The position numbers were made by a program, and so were the translations under genes. The notes under the pieces are model-generated. The model searched no databases. It was not told where the DNA came from and was given only the letters and a program-made list of their open reading frames with translations. From Staphylococcus sp. NAM3COL9 (GTDB lineage: Bacteria > Bacillota > Bacilli > Staphylococcales > Staphylococcaceae), in NCBI RefSeq assembly GCF_001431205.1, contig NZ_LGPC01000014.1, positions 135,674-199,673 on the forward strand: a stretch of DNA of 64,000 nt, in the 5' to 3' direction. Within the stretch, counting starts at the first letter, position 1, and each line of letters opens with the position of its first letter. Shown piece by piece: positions 1-12,323 of this stretch.

Positions 1-347
1 ACGTCTTGCAATTTATTTTCTTCAAAATCAGGATCAATCTCTTCAGTTTCATCTACATATTCTTTAAGTTCTTGTTCCGGAATACGTCTCAAGATAAAAT
101 ATGGGCAACCAAAATTACAGTATTCTAATAAATAATCTTGTATTGTCGAAAAACGTTTGCTCAACTCTGCTTTTTTATTTTTATCAGTATAAAAACCTTT
201 TAATCTTAATTGTTCATAACCAAAGTCACCTACAATATAATCATACTTATCTAATATGTCAGAATAACGATTTGCGAATGTTTCCTCGTCAAAACATTCT
301 CTATACTCTTCCATGATTTCAAAGTAGTGTTCATTCACTTTTATCAT
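1..347 (-). CDS. yutD: YutD-family protein (DUF1027), 3' part beyond window
   Basis: This reading frame starts at the ATG whose complement ends at 347 and is open to the left edge of the window, so its C-terminus is missing. The start has an AGGTGA ribosome site a few bases upstream. The visible 115 residues begin MIKVNEHYFEIMEEYRE and contain CNFGCPYFILRRIPE, the Cys-rich core typical of the YutD/DUF1027 family. The family has no established biochemical role. In staphylococci and bacilli it lies next to lipA, as here, which supports the call. The acidic end (EEIDPDFEE) fits the family's variable tail. Confidence 0.85.
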   Translation of the reverse strand, partial: MIKVNEHYFEIMEEYRECFDEETFANRYSDILDKYDYIVGDFGYEQLRLKGFYTDKNKKAELSKRFSTIQDYLLEYCNFGCPYFILRRIPEQELKEYVDETEEIDPDFEENKLQD

Positions 348-444
348 TTCATTCACCTAATCTAAGTATACTATCCATACCTTCAATGATCACAAAACTG
401 TTACAGTCTGCCTCATCTATGTATATATACTTTATATTTCTAAT

Positions 445-509
445 AAAGACTTAGTCCATAAAGTGAAGCTAAATTAAGCACACTTAACAAATGAACTAAG
501 TCTTTTTTT
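445..509. terminator. Bidirectional terminator-like hairpin after lipA
   Basis: An 11-bp inverted repeat (AAAGACTTAGT at 445-455, ACTAAGTCTTT at 495-505) closes a loop of about 40 nt with a smaller internal pairing (AAGTG/CACTT). It lies just past the lipA stop codon. The T-run on the plus strand is stronger than the one on the minus strand. Confidence 0.6.
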
Positions 510-513
510 ACTA

Positions 514-1443
514 TTAAATCTTTGTATCAGTACCCAATTTTTCTTCACCAATACGATGTTTTTCTTTTGCAGCTGCGTTCACTTGTTCATCCGCATGATA
601 TGAGCTTCTTACAAGCGGACCAGCTTGGCAATGTTTAAAACCTTTATCCATCGCAATTTTTCTTAATTTACCAAATTCTAATGGCGTATAGTATTTTTCA
701 ACTTTTAAGTGTTTACGTGAAGGTTGTAAATATTGACCAATTGTTAAAATATCTACATCGTTTGCACGTAAGTCATCCATTGTTTCATAAATTTCTTCGT
801 GTGTTTCACCTAAACCTACCATTAAACTTGATTTAGTTGGAATATCGGGTTGTAACTCTTTTGAGCGTCTTAAGAACTCTAACGTACGGTCATACGTTGC
901 TCTTGCACGAACTGTCGGCGTTAATCGGCGGACTGTCTCGATATTGTGGTTTAAAATATCTGGTTTTGAAGCCATTAATGTTTCTAATGCTTCAAAATCT
1001 CCACCCATATCTGATGGCAAGATTTCTATTGAAGTAAAAGGATTACGTTCGCGTACTTTACGTACCGTCTCAGCATAAACATTTGAACCAGCATCTCTTA
1101 AATCATCGCGTGCTACTGCTGTTATAACAACATGTTTTAAGTTCATTAATTCAACAGATTCAGCCACACGTTCTGGCTCATCTAAATCTAACTCATTAGG
1201 CAATCCTGTCTTAACTGCACAGAAACGACAAGCACGTGTACAAACCGCGCCTAAGATCATAAATGTAGCAGTACGACGTTCCCCCCAACATTCATGTATA
1301 TTAGGGCACTTTGCCTCTTCACAAACTGTATGCAAATTCTTTTCACGCATCATTTTCTTTAGACCAGTGTAGTTCTCGTTAGTGTTTAGCTTTATTTTCA
1401 GCCAATCTGGTTTACGTAAAATTTCTTCATTTTTAGTAGCCAT
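514..1443 (-). CDS. lipA: Lipoyl synthase (radical SAM)
   Basis: LipA inserts two sulfurs into protein-bound octanoyl chains to make lipoyl cofactors, using SAM and two 4Fe-4S clusters in the cytosol. The auxiliary-cluster cysteines are at 41, 46 and 52 ([12 protein letters not shown]). The radical-SAM CX3CX2C cysteines are at 68, 72 and 75 (CTRACRFC). The conserved VRSSYHA serine motif is near the C-terminus. The length (309 residues) is normal. The ATG follows an AGGAGG site at 9-base spacing. Its likely clients in this window include GcvH (20063-20443), and its clusters probably come from the SUF machinery (7.5-13.1 kb). Confidence 0.97.
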   Translation of the reverse strand: MATKNEEILRKPDWLKIKLNTNENYTGLKKMMREKNLHTVCEEAKCPNIHECWGERRTATFMILGAVCTRACRFCAVKTGLPNELDLDEPERVAESVELMNLKHVVITAVARDDLRDAGSNVYAETVRKVRERNPFTSIEILPSDMGGDFEALETLMASKPDILNHNIETVRRLTPTVRARATYDRTLEFLRRSKELQPDIPTKSSLMVGLGETHEEIYETMDDLRANDVDILTIGQYLQPSRKHLKVEKYYTPLEFGKLRKIAMDKGFKHCQAGPLVRSSYHADEQVNAAAKEKHRIGEEKLGTDTKI

Positions 1444-1524
1444 ATCCGCACAATCCTCCTGAGTTTGAAATCTGTCCTCATTATAACGAAATTCCCATTA
1501 AATTTAAACGTATAATGTTACTTT

Positions 1525-2844
1525 TTAATATTCTAGTAATTTTTCTTTAAAAATATCTCTTAAGAATTCAGGCATTAAGTAATCTATGGACGCATCTTTT
1601 AACATTGGGAAGTAACGACCAAATGTGTACATATCAACTGTCCCTATGATGTAAGTCGCTTCATTCTCAATTTCTTCACCATTAATAAAGTAACGTGATT
1701 CAGATTCAATAAACCCTAAATTATATAATATATATCCTCCAAATATATCACCTCTAAAACCTAAACCCTGTGCATGCTCATGAATATATTCTTGTTTCTG
1801 ACTTTTTATTATAACGTTTTTCAGTTCTTGACCACTTAGTTTAATTCGTACTGCATTAATTGGATGAGGCAACATCTGGTGAATATCATATTCAGTGACT
1901 TCATCAGCAATGACACCTCTAACGATTAAACCGGCATTGATAATCGTACAGTCAGCATTCGTAAATTCAAATATACTTTCAGCTAGCATATGCGTCGTTT
2001 GCGTTATAACATCTGTTCTACGTGGTAGCTCTATTGGTCGATCAATAATAGGATCACTTAAAAGTGCTTTACCTTCAGCTTCAAAATCTGTTTCAACTTC
2101 TGGTAAAGTTTCAACCGGATATATCGTAGCTTCTTTTTTAACAACTTGTTTATTTTCAATTTCAAGCGTAACCTCGCCTAAAAAATTGCCGTATTTTCCT
2201 GCTGCTGCCATTAATACACCATTATTGATTTCACCATTTTCAAAATAATGATGGGTATGACTACCTAAAATAAGGTCGATTTCAGGGATTTCCTGGCATA
2301 ATTTTTCATCGAAGAAAACACCAACGTGACTCATGATAATTAATAAATCATACTCACCTTCATTAGCACTAATTTCATCTTTAATTGCTTCTAAGGGATT
2401 CGTTACTATCCAATCAAGCGCTCTATAAAAAGGTGTGAATGGTGCAGTAGCTGCAATAAATAAAATGCGTACACCATCTATAACTTTAATTAAAGATGGT
2501 GATATATGATTCGGTAATTGACCTTGCTCATCAAAAACATTTGCACATGTCACTTCGAAATTCGCATCATCATAAAGTGTATTTAAAGCTTCATGTGAAA
2601 TTGTCATACCTTCATTATTTCCTATCGTGGCAATATCACACTGCGCTCTATTTAATAATTCAACATTTTTTATACCCATCGTTGCCTCAGTAACTGGCGC
2701 TGATAAATCAACATGGTCCCCAACATCTAAATAAAGTGAGGGATGAGCTCCTTTCGGTCTATCTTCAGCTAAATATTTTGAAATTCGTGCATATTCATGT
2801 AAATGACTATGTATATCATTTGTATGATAAATCGTTAGTTTCAT
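1525..2844 (-). CDS. Metallophosphatase / 5'-nucleotidase family protein (YunD-like)
   Basis: This 439-residue protein has a calcineurin-like metallophosphatase N-terminal half and a 5'-nucleotidase C-terminal half. The metal-binding signatures are TNDIHSHL (residues 8-15), LDVGDHVD, GNNEG, MSHVG and GSHTHHYF, in the usual order. The family hydrolyses nucleotides or related phosphoesters. There is no signal peptide, unlike secreted 5'-nucleotidases, so it probably acts in the cytosol. The start follows a GAGGGA site. It lies with the permease and DUF72 genes upstream on the same strand, as in the yunDEF cluster of Bacillus. The exact substrate cannot be read from the sequence. Confidence 0.85.
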   Translation of the reverse strand: MKLTIYHTNDIHSHLHEYARISKYLAEDRPKGAHPSLYLDVGDHVDLSAPVTEATMGIKNVELLNRAQCDIATIGNNEGMTISHEALNTLYDDANFEVTCANVFDEQGQLPNHISPSLIKVIDGVRILFIAATAPFTPFYRALDWIVTNPLEAIKDEISANEGEYDLLIIMSHVGVFFDEKLCQEIPEIDLILGSHTHHYFENGEINNGVLMAAAGKYGNFLGEVTLEIENKQVVKKEATIYPVETLPEVETDFEAEGKALLSDPIIDRPIELPRRTDVITQTTHMLAESIFEFTNADCTIINAGLIVRGVIADEVTEYDIHQMLPHPINAVRIKLSGQELKNVIIKSQKQEYIHEHAQGLGFRGDIFGGYILYNLGFIESESRYFINGEEIENEATYIIGTVDMYTFGRYFPMLKDASIDYLMPEFLRDIFKEKLLEY

Positions 2845-2866
2845 CTATACTTTCCCTCCTCTTACT

Positions 2867-3691
2867 TTATAGGAATGATTTTATTATTAAATATATACCC
2901 ATAATTAACATAAATGTACGTAATAAAAATACCACTGTATCTGATTTTATAGATTGATTCACTTTCACGCCTAGTTTAGCGCCAAAATAACTCGCAATAA
3001 TTAGAACGATAGCATACGACCATGCGACATTACCTTGTGCAATGTGTCCTGCCGAACTCATTATACTAGTAAAAAATATCATCATCATACTTGTACCAAC
3101 TGCCACATGAGGCGGGAACCTAAATACAATAAGCATTAATGGTGTCATCAATGCACCGCCACCAATGCCGAATAATCCAGTTAAAGTACCAATAAATAGT
3201 GTCGCAATAAATGCTACTAGCGGCGGCACACTATAATGATATTTTTTACCAGTACCGTCGACATAACTGCGCTCATATTGGGGTTTATCAAATATTTTAA
3301 ATGGTTTAATCTTATTTCTTATAATAAGTAAGATAGCTACAATGATTAGGAATATACCGAAATATAAATTAAAGGATTCTAACGTCAAATAGCGACTTAG
3401 TAGAGCTCCAACTAAAGAACCAGGCAACAAGCCAAACAAAAATATTGATCCATTTTTCACATCTACTTGCTTTGTTTTTAAATAATCTAACGTTGAAATT
3501 AAACCCGTCATTATTAAAATAACGGAAGATGTTCCTATAGCGATTTGAGGCGTAATACCTTGTAAAAGGTTATTTTCTACCCCAAGATATATCAATGTAG
3601 GCACGATGATTATGCCGCCACCAATGCCCACAATAGAACCTAAAATTGCTGATAACCCACCAATTAAAATCAGTAATATAATTGTTAACAT
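2867..3691 (-). CDS. TauE/SafE-family sulfite/anion permease (YunE-like)
   Basis: This is a 274-residue, very hydrophobic protein with about eight membrane segments. It carries the two glycine-rich repeats typical of the TauE/SafE family (GSIVGIGGGIIIVPTLIY near the N-terminus, GLFGIGGGALMTPLM near the middle). Members export sulfite, sulfoacetate or other small anions, but the substrate here is unknown. It starts 10 bases after the DUF72 stop and ends 22 bases before the metallophosphatase start, so the three genes probably form one operon. Confidence 0.85.
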   Translation of the reverse strand: MLTIILLILIGGLSAILGSIVGIGGGIIIVPTLIYLGVENNLLQGITPQIAIGTSSVILIMTGLISTLDYLKTKQVDVKNGSIFLFGLLPGSLVGALLSRYLTLESFNLYFGIFLIIVAILLIIRNKIKPFKIFDKPQYERSYVDGTGKKYHYSVPPLVAFIATLFIGTLTGLFGIGGGALMTPLMLIVFRFPPHVAVGTSMMMIFFTSIMSSAGHIAQGNVAWSYAIVLIIASYFGAKLGVKVNQSIKSDTVVFLLRTFMLIMGIYLIIKSFL

Positions 3692-3701
3692 GTAATCTCT
3701 C

Positions 3702-4550
3702 CTAGAATAATTTTAATTGTTGCGGTGCTAACCCTTGATAATCAATACCTAATATTTTTTGATAAGTTTTTGCATTTTGAGCAGCATGGCCACCTGAATT
3801 ATTATTAAAAACAACATAAATGTTTTTAGCTTTGTGTTCTAGTACTTTGACTTTATTTATTAAACTTGTTAACTCTTGGTCATTGTAATCGTATAAATAC
3901 CTTACATCTCTCCATGCTTCATCGGTCATATCTTTTTTAGTCCAGCCGTGAACGTTTCTTCCATGATATCTAACAAATGCAGTTTCATGCGTAATTCGAT
4001 TAACTAATGGAATCGAACCTTGACCTGCTTGTGGTTCATCACACACGGCATGAATTATTTGTTGCTGCGTTAGAAAAGCTAATGTTTCTTCTTTATACGA
4101 GTCATTAAACCATGATTGATTACGAAATTCTACACACATAGGAAATGCTTTTAATTGCTCACGAATATAGCGTATATATGTAATATTTTGAACTGTACAA
4201 TCAAACCATGGTGGAAATTGTACTAATACCATAGCAAGTTTATTTTCGTCTTTTAATGGTTGTAACATCGTTTTAAATTGATTAAATAAGATTTGTCTAG
4301 TTTCTGCATAATCATGATAATCAGCATGTAAAGTTAATGCTTGATGTATCTTTACAATAAATTCAAAACGCTCAGGTGTTTCTCTTATCCATTTTCGTAT
4401 ATTTCTTTCAGGTTGAATTGCATAATAAGTAGCATCTAATTCTACTACCGGGAAATGACTAGCATATGTCACTAGTTTATCTGTTTTTCGCTGCAGGTCT
4501 TCATATAATGAATCATGATCTCCCCAACCCGTTAATCCAATATTTATCAT
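3702..4550 (-). CDS. DUF72 family protein (YunF-like)
   Basis: I place the start at MINIGLTGWGDHDSLY, which has a GGTGA site just upstream, rather than at an earlier ATG with none. The resulting 282 residues match DUF72, a TIM-barrel-like family with N-terminal GLTGWGDH, central CVEFRNQSWF, and C-terminal YVVFNNNSGGHAAQNA. The function is not established. It is the first gene of the putative three-gene operon with the permease and metallophosphatase. Confidence 0.85.
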   Translation of the reverse strand: MINIGLTGWGDHDSLYEDLQRKTDKLVTYASHFPVVELDATYYAIQPERNIRKWIRETPERFEFIVKIHQALTLHADYHDYAETRQILFNQFKTMLQPLKDENKLAMVLVQFPPWFDCTVQNITYIRYIREQLKAFPMCVEFRNQSWFNDSYKEETLAFLTQQQIIHAVCDEPQAGQGSIPLVNRITHETAFVRYHGRNVHGWTKKDMTDEAWRDVRYLYDYNDQELTSLINKVKVLEHKAKNIYVVFNNNSGGHAAQNAKTYQKILGIDYQGLAPQQLKLF

Positions 4551-4692
4551 AGTATCACCAATGTAATGATACCATATATGTTTTATTGTATTCACTTGAT
4601 TAAATTTAATTTGCTATAACTTTAAAGAATAAAAGATTACTATAAAATACAGAGTTCACTTAGCCTATTTTACTAATTCAAATATTATAGAA

Positions 4693-4731
4693 AAACGATT
4701 GCTCATAATGTAAGGATACGAGCAATCGTTT
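4693..4731. terminator. Hairpin terminator after the nitronate monooxygenase gene
   Basis: AAACGATTGCTC (4693-4704) pairs perfectly with GAGCAATCGTTT (4720-4731). On the minus strand it is followed by a run of five T residues. It lies 34 bases past the stop codon of the minus-strand gene ending at 4765. Confidence 0.8.
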
Positions 4732-4764
4732 AACGTAAGTCATCTATGTTAATAATACAATAAT

Positions 4765-5832
4765 TCAACTATTCAATAGTGTTTTTGTTTCATTCATTAT
4801 ACGTTGGATTAACAATGTAGCAGAAACATTTTGAGCAAGTCGTGGGCTTTGACCGCTCCATAAATGTGTCCACTGTGCCTCACCTTTTTGAGCTGCTGCT
4901 TTGCGAATCGCACTCGTTAACTGGTGTTGTATTGGATAATCCGGTATATCATCGTCATATTCATTCATTTTATGGATAAAATCATTATCAATACCTCGAG
5001 CGGGCTTTCCAGTAAATACATTAGTGACCACAGTATCTGTTTCTTTACTTTGTTGTATCATATTTTTATATAGTGATGATGCGCCACTTTCTTCAGTAGT
5101 TAAAAAGGCAGTTCCCATTTGAATTGCTTCTGCACCTAAAACTATACTTGCCACAAGCCCGCGACCGTCCATAATACCGCCGGACGCAATAATTGGTATA
5201 TCAATTGCATCAGCAATCTGAGGAACAAGTGACATCGTTCCAATTAATGGCGTCTGATTACTTCCAGCCACAGTAAACGAACCTCTATGACCACCTGCTT
5301 CACTACCTTGTGCAATAATAGCATCTACCCCTGCACTTTCATTAGCAATCGCTTCATCTACAGATGTTGCGGTACCAACAATGGTTATATCCCTTTCTTT
5401 TAATTTTGCAATAGTTGTTTGATCAGGTATGCCGAATGTAAAGGAAACCACCGGTACGCCTTTTTCAATAACAATATCAATTGCATGATTAAATTGATGC
5501 GTTTCATCCATATTTAATACTGGTTCTTCAATGTTAAACGCACGCCGGTAAGGTTTTAACCAAGCATTCATATGTTCTACCTTATCTGGAATATATAATT
5601 TTTGACTAGGTACAAACAAATTAACTGCATAAGGTAAATCAGTTAGTTGCTGTACATAGGTAATTTCTTGTTCGAGTCTTTCAGGTTTGAAATAACCTGC
5701 ACCGATACTGCCTAACCCTCCACTATTACTTACAGATGCTACTAATTCAGGTGTTGTGTTACCTGCCATGCCTGCTTGCAAAATCGGAAATCTAATACCT
5801 AAAATTCCAGTCATCCTTGATGATAATTTCAT
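4765..5832 (-). CDS. Nitronate monooxygenase (2-nitropropane dioxygenase family)
   Basis: This is a 355-residue FMN-dependent TIM-barrel enzyme that oxidises alkyl nitronates such as propionate-3-nitronate to protect the cell. The N-terminal [10 protein letters not shown], the GSEAGGHRG loop holding the catalytic His, and the FMN-phosphate motifs [10 protein letters not shown] and [11 protein letters not shown] are all present. The length suits class I or II NMOs. It is a monocistronic minus-strand gene with its own terminator at 4693-4731. Confidence 0.88.
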   Translation of the reverse strand: MKLSSRMTGILGIRFPILQAGMAGNTTPELVASVSNSGGLGSIGAGYFKPERLEQEITYVQQLTDLPYAVNLFVPSQKLYIPDKVEHMNAWLKPYRRAFNIEEPVLNMDETHQFNHAIDIVIEKGVPVVSFTFGIPDQTTIAKLKERDITIVGTATSVDEAIANESAGVDAIIAQGSEAGGHRGSFTVAGSNQTPLIGTMSLVPQIADAIDIPIIASGGIMDGRGLVASIVLGAEAIQMGTAFLTTEESGASSLYKNMIQQSKETDTVVTNVFTGKPARGIDNDFIHKMNEYDDDIPDYPIQHQLTSAIRKAAAQKGEAQWTHLWSGQSPRLAQNVSATLLIQRIMNETKTLLNS

Positions 5833-5892
5833 TTAGCACGCCCCCTTTTCAATACTTAACTGTAAAATGAGATAAAAATGTTATTAAGTGTG

Positions 5893-6912
5893 TTATTTCT
5901 TGTTGTATATTTTCATTTGTTCTTTGATTTTTTCATTTTCTTCTTCGTCCATTTCATCTTCGATTTCCATACCTAACATTTCTTCAATAAGATCTTCATA
6001 AGATACAATCGCATCTGTGCCACCGTATTCATCTAATACAATTGCCAAATGTTTATGCAATACAGTCATTTTTCTTAACACCCACTCAGCCTTATTGTGC
6101 TCGTTTACAAATAAAGCCTCAGACGTATATTGTAAAATATTGTTACCAGTCTCACGGCTCCAAGCTAATAAATATTTCGAATGGAAAATACCAATAACAT
6201 TATCTATATCTTCATCGTACACGGGATAGCGGGTATATGGGTTTGAAACAACTGTGTCATAAGTTTCTTTATAGGATACATCTGATGAAAATGCTGTAAC
6301 ATTTATTCGAGGCGTCGTATCAATATCTTTAATTTTTAATTTTTCAAAATCCATAACACCTTGTATACGGTTACGTTCCATTTCATTAAATGCACCTTCA
6401 CTACCGGCAATCGAAACCATCTGTCTGATTTCCTCTTTTGAAAATCGTTGCTGGTCTTCATTTCCTTTAGAAAGAAACTTATTTATTGCATCAGTCATAC
6501 CATTTAAGATTAACGTTATTGGTTTAAACATAACTATGAAGAATGAAATCGGTGTATAAACTAAACGTGAAATTCTATCAGGATATGTAGCGGCAATCGA
6601 TTTAGGAATAACTTCAGAAATAACAATAATTGTTACTGTTGTCACAGCCGTTGCAATACTAACACTCACGCCTAAATCTACAGCTAAAATTGTTATTAAT
6701 GTTGGTAAGACAATATTTGCTATGTTATTACCAATAAGAATCGTAGTAATGAATTCACTTGGTTTAACTAATAGTTGTGATAATTTTTTAGACTTTTTAT
6801 CGCCTTTTTCGGCTTCTGTTTGCATCTTCATCCTATTGGCAGCCGTCAATGCGGTTTCACTGCCTGAAAAGAAAAATGAAGCAAACAAAAGTATGATTAT
6901 CGCTATAATCAT
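5893..6912 (-). CDS. CNNM/CBS membrane protein (hemolysin-III-like, short form)
   Basis: The N-terminal half is a CNNM (DUF21) membrane domain starting at the very first residues (MIIAIIILLFASFFFSGSET) with about four hydrophobic segments. Residues from about 195 form a CBS-pair region containing the YTRYPVYDED and VLDEYGGTDAIVSYEDLIE motifs. The C-terminal CorC_HlyC domain of full-length (about 430-450 residue) homologues is missing, giving only 339 residues. Homologues act in Mg2+ or other cation homeostasis. The 'hemolysin' label is historical. It differs from the second CNNM gene at 14499-15527. Confidence 0.85.
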   Translation of the reverse strand: MIIAIIILLFASFFFSGSETALTAANRMKMQTEAEKGDKKSKKLSQLLVKPSEFITTILIGNNIANIVLPTLITILAVDLGVSVSIATAVTTVTIIVISEVIPKSIAATYPDRISRLVYTPISFFIVMFKPITLILNGMTDAINKFLSKGNEDQQRFSKEEIRQMVSIAGSEGAFNEMERNRIQGVMDFEKLKIKDIDTTPRINVTAFSSDVSYKETYDTVVSNPYTRYPVYDEDIDNVIGIFHSKYLLAWSRETGNNILQYTSEALFVNEHNKAEWVLRKMTVLHKHLAIVLDEYGGTDAIVSYEDLIEEMLGMEIEDEMDEEENEKIKEQMKIYNKK

Positions 6913-7185
6913 ATATGCATTACTCCTTTAGTATAATTTATAATAAAAAAATTTATAATTTGTACATCAATTCCCTTCTTTCAAAATTTATAAACGTTAC
7001 AAAAGGATTAGTATTTTGAATCATCTCATTGTTATACGTTATCTAAATTAACTTTTAAATAAGTTAATTATCAAACTCCAATTTCATATTAGCAGGATAG
7101 AAAATTGATTATTATTTGTACAGAAAAGGTTCAGACCAGCGAAGAGAAAATATCAGTACAATCCAATATGGTACTAGCTATAGAT

Positions 7186-7330
7186 AAAAAAAGTGCCCGA
7201 CCCATTCATATGGCTAGGCACTTGATTTCTTATCCTTCTTGAAATTCGTCAAACCATCACTCTTTTAATGATGACCGCATCGTAAATATCTTACTGTGAT
7301 TGTTAACGCTGGTAGCACTTTTTTTTATTT
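7186..7330 (-). ncRNA. Candidate small RNA downstream of suf operon
   Basis: On the minus strand a GC-rich hairpin (AAGTGCC...GGCACTT, 7191-7223) is followed by seven T residues, a classic intrinsic terminator. The suf operon already has its own terminator at 7391-7463, so this one needs another transcript. An upstream hairpin (CATCATT/AGTGATG, near 7255-7275) lies inside the candidate. There is no ORF with a ribosome site. The 5' end is a guess from a weak TATAGAAAAT-like -10 region near 7370. Confidence 0.35.
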
Positions 7331-7390
7331 TTCCAATATGGAAGCTTTTAATTTTCTATAGTTATGCATAAATAGAAAAGCTATCTAAAA

Positions 7391-7463
7391 AAGCACGAGA
7401 TGATACGCATGCTTCGATAACATTTAAAGAATAAATGGTATTGAATTCGTATCTCTCGTGCTT
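7391..7463. terminator. suf operon terminator (bidirectional)
   Basis: AAGCACGAGAT at 7391-7401 pairs with ATCTCTCGTGCTT ending at 7463, across a roughly 45-base loop. Both strands carry T-rich tails. It lies 37 bases past the sufB stop codon. Confidence 0.7.
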
Positions 7464-7499
7464 TTATTTTATAAGAAATTATTGAATCAGTAGCTAAGA

Positions 7500-8897
7500 C
7501 TAGCCAATTGATCCTTCCATTTCGAATTTGATTAAACGGTTCATTTCAACAGCATATTCCATTGGAAGTTCTTTTGTAAATGGTTCAATGAAGCCCATTA
7601 CAATCATTTCAGTCGCTTCTTCTTCTGAAATACCACGACTCATTAAATAGAATAATTGTTCTTCTGAAACTTTAGATACTTTTGCCTCATGTTCTAACGA
7701 AATATTGTCATTAAATACTTCATTATATGGAATAGTATCTGAAGTAGACTCATTATCTAAAATTAAAGTATCACATTCGATGTTTGAACGTGCGCCTTTT
7801 GCTTTACGGCCAAAATGCACAATACCACGATAAACAACTTTACCGCCATCTTTAGAAATAGATTTAGAAACAATTGTAGAAGATGTGTTTGGCGCTTTGT
7901 GAATCATTTTCGCCCCAGCATCTTGTACTTGTCCTTTACCAGCAAATGCAATAGATAACGTACTACCTTTAGCACCTTCACCTAAAAGTACACAGTTTGG
8001 ATATTTCATAGTTAATTTAGAACCTAAGTTACCATCAACCCATTCCATATTACCATTCTCATATACTAAAGTACGTTTTGTAACTAAGTTATATACGTTG
8101 TTCGCCCAGTTTTGAATCGTTGTATAACGCACATGTGCATCTTTGTGTACAATGATTTCAACAACAGCTGAGTGTAACGAGCTTGTTGAGTAAACTGGTG
8201 CCGTACAACCTTCTACATAGTTCACAGATGAGCCTTCATCAGCAATGATTAAAGTACGCTCAAATTGGCCCATATTTTCAGAGTTAATACGGAAATAAGC
8301 TTGTAAAGGTGTATCTAATTTAATGTTTTTTGGAACATAAATAAATGATCCACCTGACCAAACAGCTGAGTTTAACGCTGAGAATTTATTATCTGCAGCA
8401 GGTACTACTGTTGAGAAATACTGTCTGAATAAATCTTCGTTTTCTCTTAAAGCGCTGTCTGTATCTTTAAAGATGATACCTTGGTCTTCAAGTTCTTTCT
8501 CCATATTGTGATAAACAACTTCTGATTCATATTGTGCTGAAACACCAGCAAGATATTTTTGCTCAGCGTCAGGAATACCTAATTTATCAAACGTACGTTT
8601 AATTTCTTCAGGCACTTCATCCCATGAGCGTTCTGTATTTTCTGATGGTTTAACATAATAAGTGATATCATCAAAGTTTAATTCTGATAAATCCCCGCCC
8701 CATTGTGGCATAGGCATTTTGTAGAATTGTTTTAATGATTTTAATCTATAATTAAGCATCCATTCAGGTTCACTTTTCATATTCGATATTTCGCGGACAA
8801 TATTCTCTGTTAAACCGCGTTCTGATCTAAAAATGGAAACATCTTCGTCGTGGAAACCGTATTGATAAGTCCCAACATCAGGTGCTTTTTTAGCCAT
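7500..8897 (-). CDS. sufB: Fe-S cluster assembly scaffold SufB
   Basis: SufB is the scaffold subunit of the cytosolic SufBCD complex on which Fe-S clusters are built. The 465-residue protein contains the SufB core motifs [32 protein letters not shown] and the C-terminal [20 protein letters not shown]. It is the last gene of the sufCDSUB cluster, 176 bases after sufU. The ATG has an AAGGAG-type site upstream. SufD (10908-12215) is a shorter paralogue sharing the YLMSRGIS ending. Confidence 0.97.
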   Translation of the reverse strand: MAKKAPDVGTYQYGFHDEDVSIFRSERGLTENIVREISNMKSEPEWMLNYRLKSLKQFYKMPMPQWGGDLSELNFDDITYYVKPSENTERSWDEVPEEIKRTFDKLGIPDAEQKYLAGVSAQYESEVVYHNMEKELEDQGIIFKDTDSALRENEDLFRQYFSTVVPAADNKFSALNSAVWSGGSFIYVPKNIKLDTPLQAYFRINSENMGQFERTLIIADEGSSVNYVEGCTAPVYSTSSLHSAVVEIIVHKDAHVRYTTIQNWANNVYNLVTKRTLVYENGNMEWVDGNLGSKLTMKYPNCVLLGEGAKGSTLSIAFAGKGQVQDAGAKMIHKAPNTSSTIVSKSISKDGGKVVYRGIVHFGRKAKGARSNIECDTLILDNESTSDTIPYNEVFNDNISLEHEAKVSKVSEEQLFYLMSRGISEEEATEMIVMGFIEPFTKELPMEYAVEMNRLIKFEMEGSIG

Positions 8898-9073
8898 TTA
8901 AATCACTCCTTTTATATATTAAAAACGACTTACGTGCAAGTTCATTTAATGTATTATTCTCTTTTAATTGTCTGCTATAAGAATAATGATTTCATCTATA
9001 TACGTTCATGAAATTCATGTTGTTCATACTAGTTTGAATGGGATTTTACAGAATGTCAATGCTTCGACTCGAA

Positions 9074-10769
<1,696 letters not shown>

Positions 10770-10907
10770 TTAATTAAAAATCTATAATCAGACCTTAGTA
10801 AAGTTAGGAAGACTACTTTAAATTCAAATTTAAAACGTACTTAACAAGAATCATTCGCTTCCTAACACTTGAATTACTACTGTCCTTAGTATGATTAATT
10901 TCGTTAA

Positions 10908-12215
10908 TTATTTATTAATTTTAAGTTCAATTACTTCACGTAATTTGCGTTTCACATCTTCAATCGGTAGTTCACGTACGACTGGATCTAAGAAACCGTG
11001 AATAACTAAACGTTCAGCTTCTCGACGTGAAATACCACGACTCATCAGGTAGTAAAGTTGTTCTGGGTCAACACGACCTACTGATGCTGCATGTCCTGCT
11101 TCTACGTCATCTTCATCTATTAATAGAATTGGGTTCGCATCTCCACGTGCGTTTTCAGAAAGCATTAGTACACGTGATTCTTGTTGAGCGTTTGCTTTAG
11201 TACCACCATGTTTAATGTAACCTATACCATTAAATATCGTTGAAGCACTTTCTAACATAACGCCGTGTTTTAAAATATATCCATTTGTTTCTTTACCATA
11301 TTGTACGATTTTAGAGGTTAAATTGATTTTTTGGCTGCCCGTACCAATGACAACAGATTTCAATTCACTTTCTGAGCGATCACCAATTAAATTAGTAGTA
11401 TTATCAATAATTTGACTACCTTCATTCATTAGTCCTAATGCCCAGTTAATTGTTGCGTCTGTTTCTGTCATACCACGACGAATAATGTGACCAGTAAAGC
11501 CTTTGTCTAAATAATCTACTGAACCATAAGTGATTTTCGAGTTTGCAGCAGCACTTACTTCTGAAACGATATTAAGCTGGTTACCTTCACCACTTACATT
11601 TGATAAGTAGTTTTCAACATACGTTACTTCTGCACTTTCTTCAGTAGTAATGATAACGTGATTATAGAAACTTGCATTCGCATCGTCATGTAAAACGACG
11701 TATTGAATTGGATGTTCAACCACTACATTCTTAGGTACATATACAAACATGCCACCATTAACAAGTGCTGTGTGCAATGCTGTTAATCTATGTTCATCAA
11801 CAGTTACTGTGTCATTCATAAAGTATTTTTTTACTAAATCAGGATGATTCTTCAACGCATCTGATAACCCTTCAATGATTACGCCATCGTTTTTTGCAGA
11901 ATCAGAAACCTTTGTAAAAGCAAGTGTATTATTGTGTTGTATTACTAAGTTCTCTGTATTTTCTACATCAATAATTTCTTTCACTTCTGCAGGTAGTTCT
12001 TCTAGTGATTCATAAACATTACCTACTGTTTCATGTTGTTTAAATGAATCAAAATCCCATTTGTTAATTTTTGTTTTATCAGGTTTTGGCATTTCTAAAG
12101 TTCCAGTTAATTTCAACGCTTCTCTACGTAATTCAGTTACCCAAGAAGGTTCATTGTGGGCTTGTGAATATTCAACAAGTTGAGCTTCAGAAATGTTCAA
12201 AGTTTCAGTCGTCAT
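10908..12215 (-). CDS. sufD: Fe-S cluster assembly protein SufD
   Basis: SufD pairs with SufB in the SufBC2D scaffold complex and is needed for iron entry. I choose the start at MTTETLNISEAQL, which follows a GGGAGGA ribosome site, giving 435 residues; an upstream ATG would overlap that site. Family motifs include GGMFVYVPKN, GHAASVGRVDPEQLYYLMSRG and GFLDPVVRELP. It lies 108 bases downstream of sufC in the same direction. Confidence 0.95.
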   Translation of the reverse strand: MTTETLNISEAQLVEYSQAHNEPSWVTELRREALKLTGTLEMPKPDKTKINKWDFDSFKQHETVGNVYESLEELPAEVKEIIDVENTENLVIQHNNTLAFTKVSDSAKNDGVIIEGLSDALKNHPDLVKKYFMNDTVTVDEHRLTALHTALVNGGMFVYVPKNVVVEHPIQYVVLHDDANASFYNHVIITTEESAEVTYVENYLSNVSGEGNQLNIVSEVSAAANSKITYGSVDYLDKGFTGHIIRRGMTETDATINWALGLMNEGSQIIDNTTNLIGDRSESELKSVVIGTGSQKINLTSKIVQYGKETNGYILKHGVMLESASTIFNGIGYIKHGGTKANAQQESRVLMLSENARGDANPILLIDEDDVEAGHAASVGRVDPEQLYYLMSRGISRREAERLVIHGFLDPVVRELPIEDVKRKLREVIELKINK

Positions 12216-12323
12216 ACTATTTTTTCCTCCCATTTGATGATTGTATGATTTAATTCATTGGTATAAATCAAAACCTTAAATCTTCATCTAAATTAATGTT
12301 TTCATATGATTTGAGACTTATTA

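Larger units (their letters stand above)
6913..7499. other. Intergenic region with suf terminator and possible sRNA
   Basis: I see no protein gene in these 587 bases. The right end holds the suf terminator (7391-7463). A second minus-strand terminator at 7191-7223 has no gene before it, so a short transcript between about 7330 and 7186 is possible (see findings). The left part (6913-7180) is AT-rich and holds the promoter region of the CNNM gene. Confidence 0.5.
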
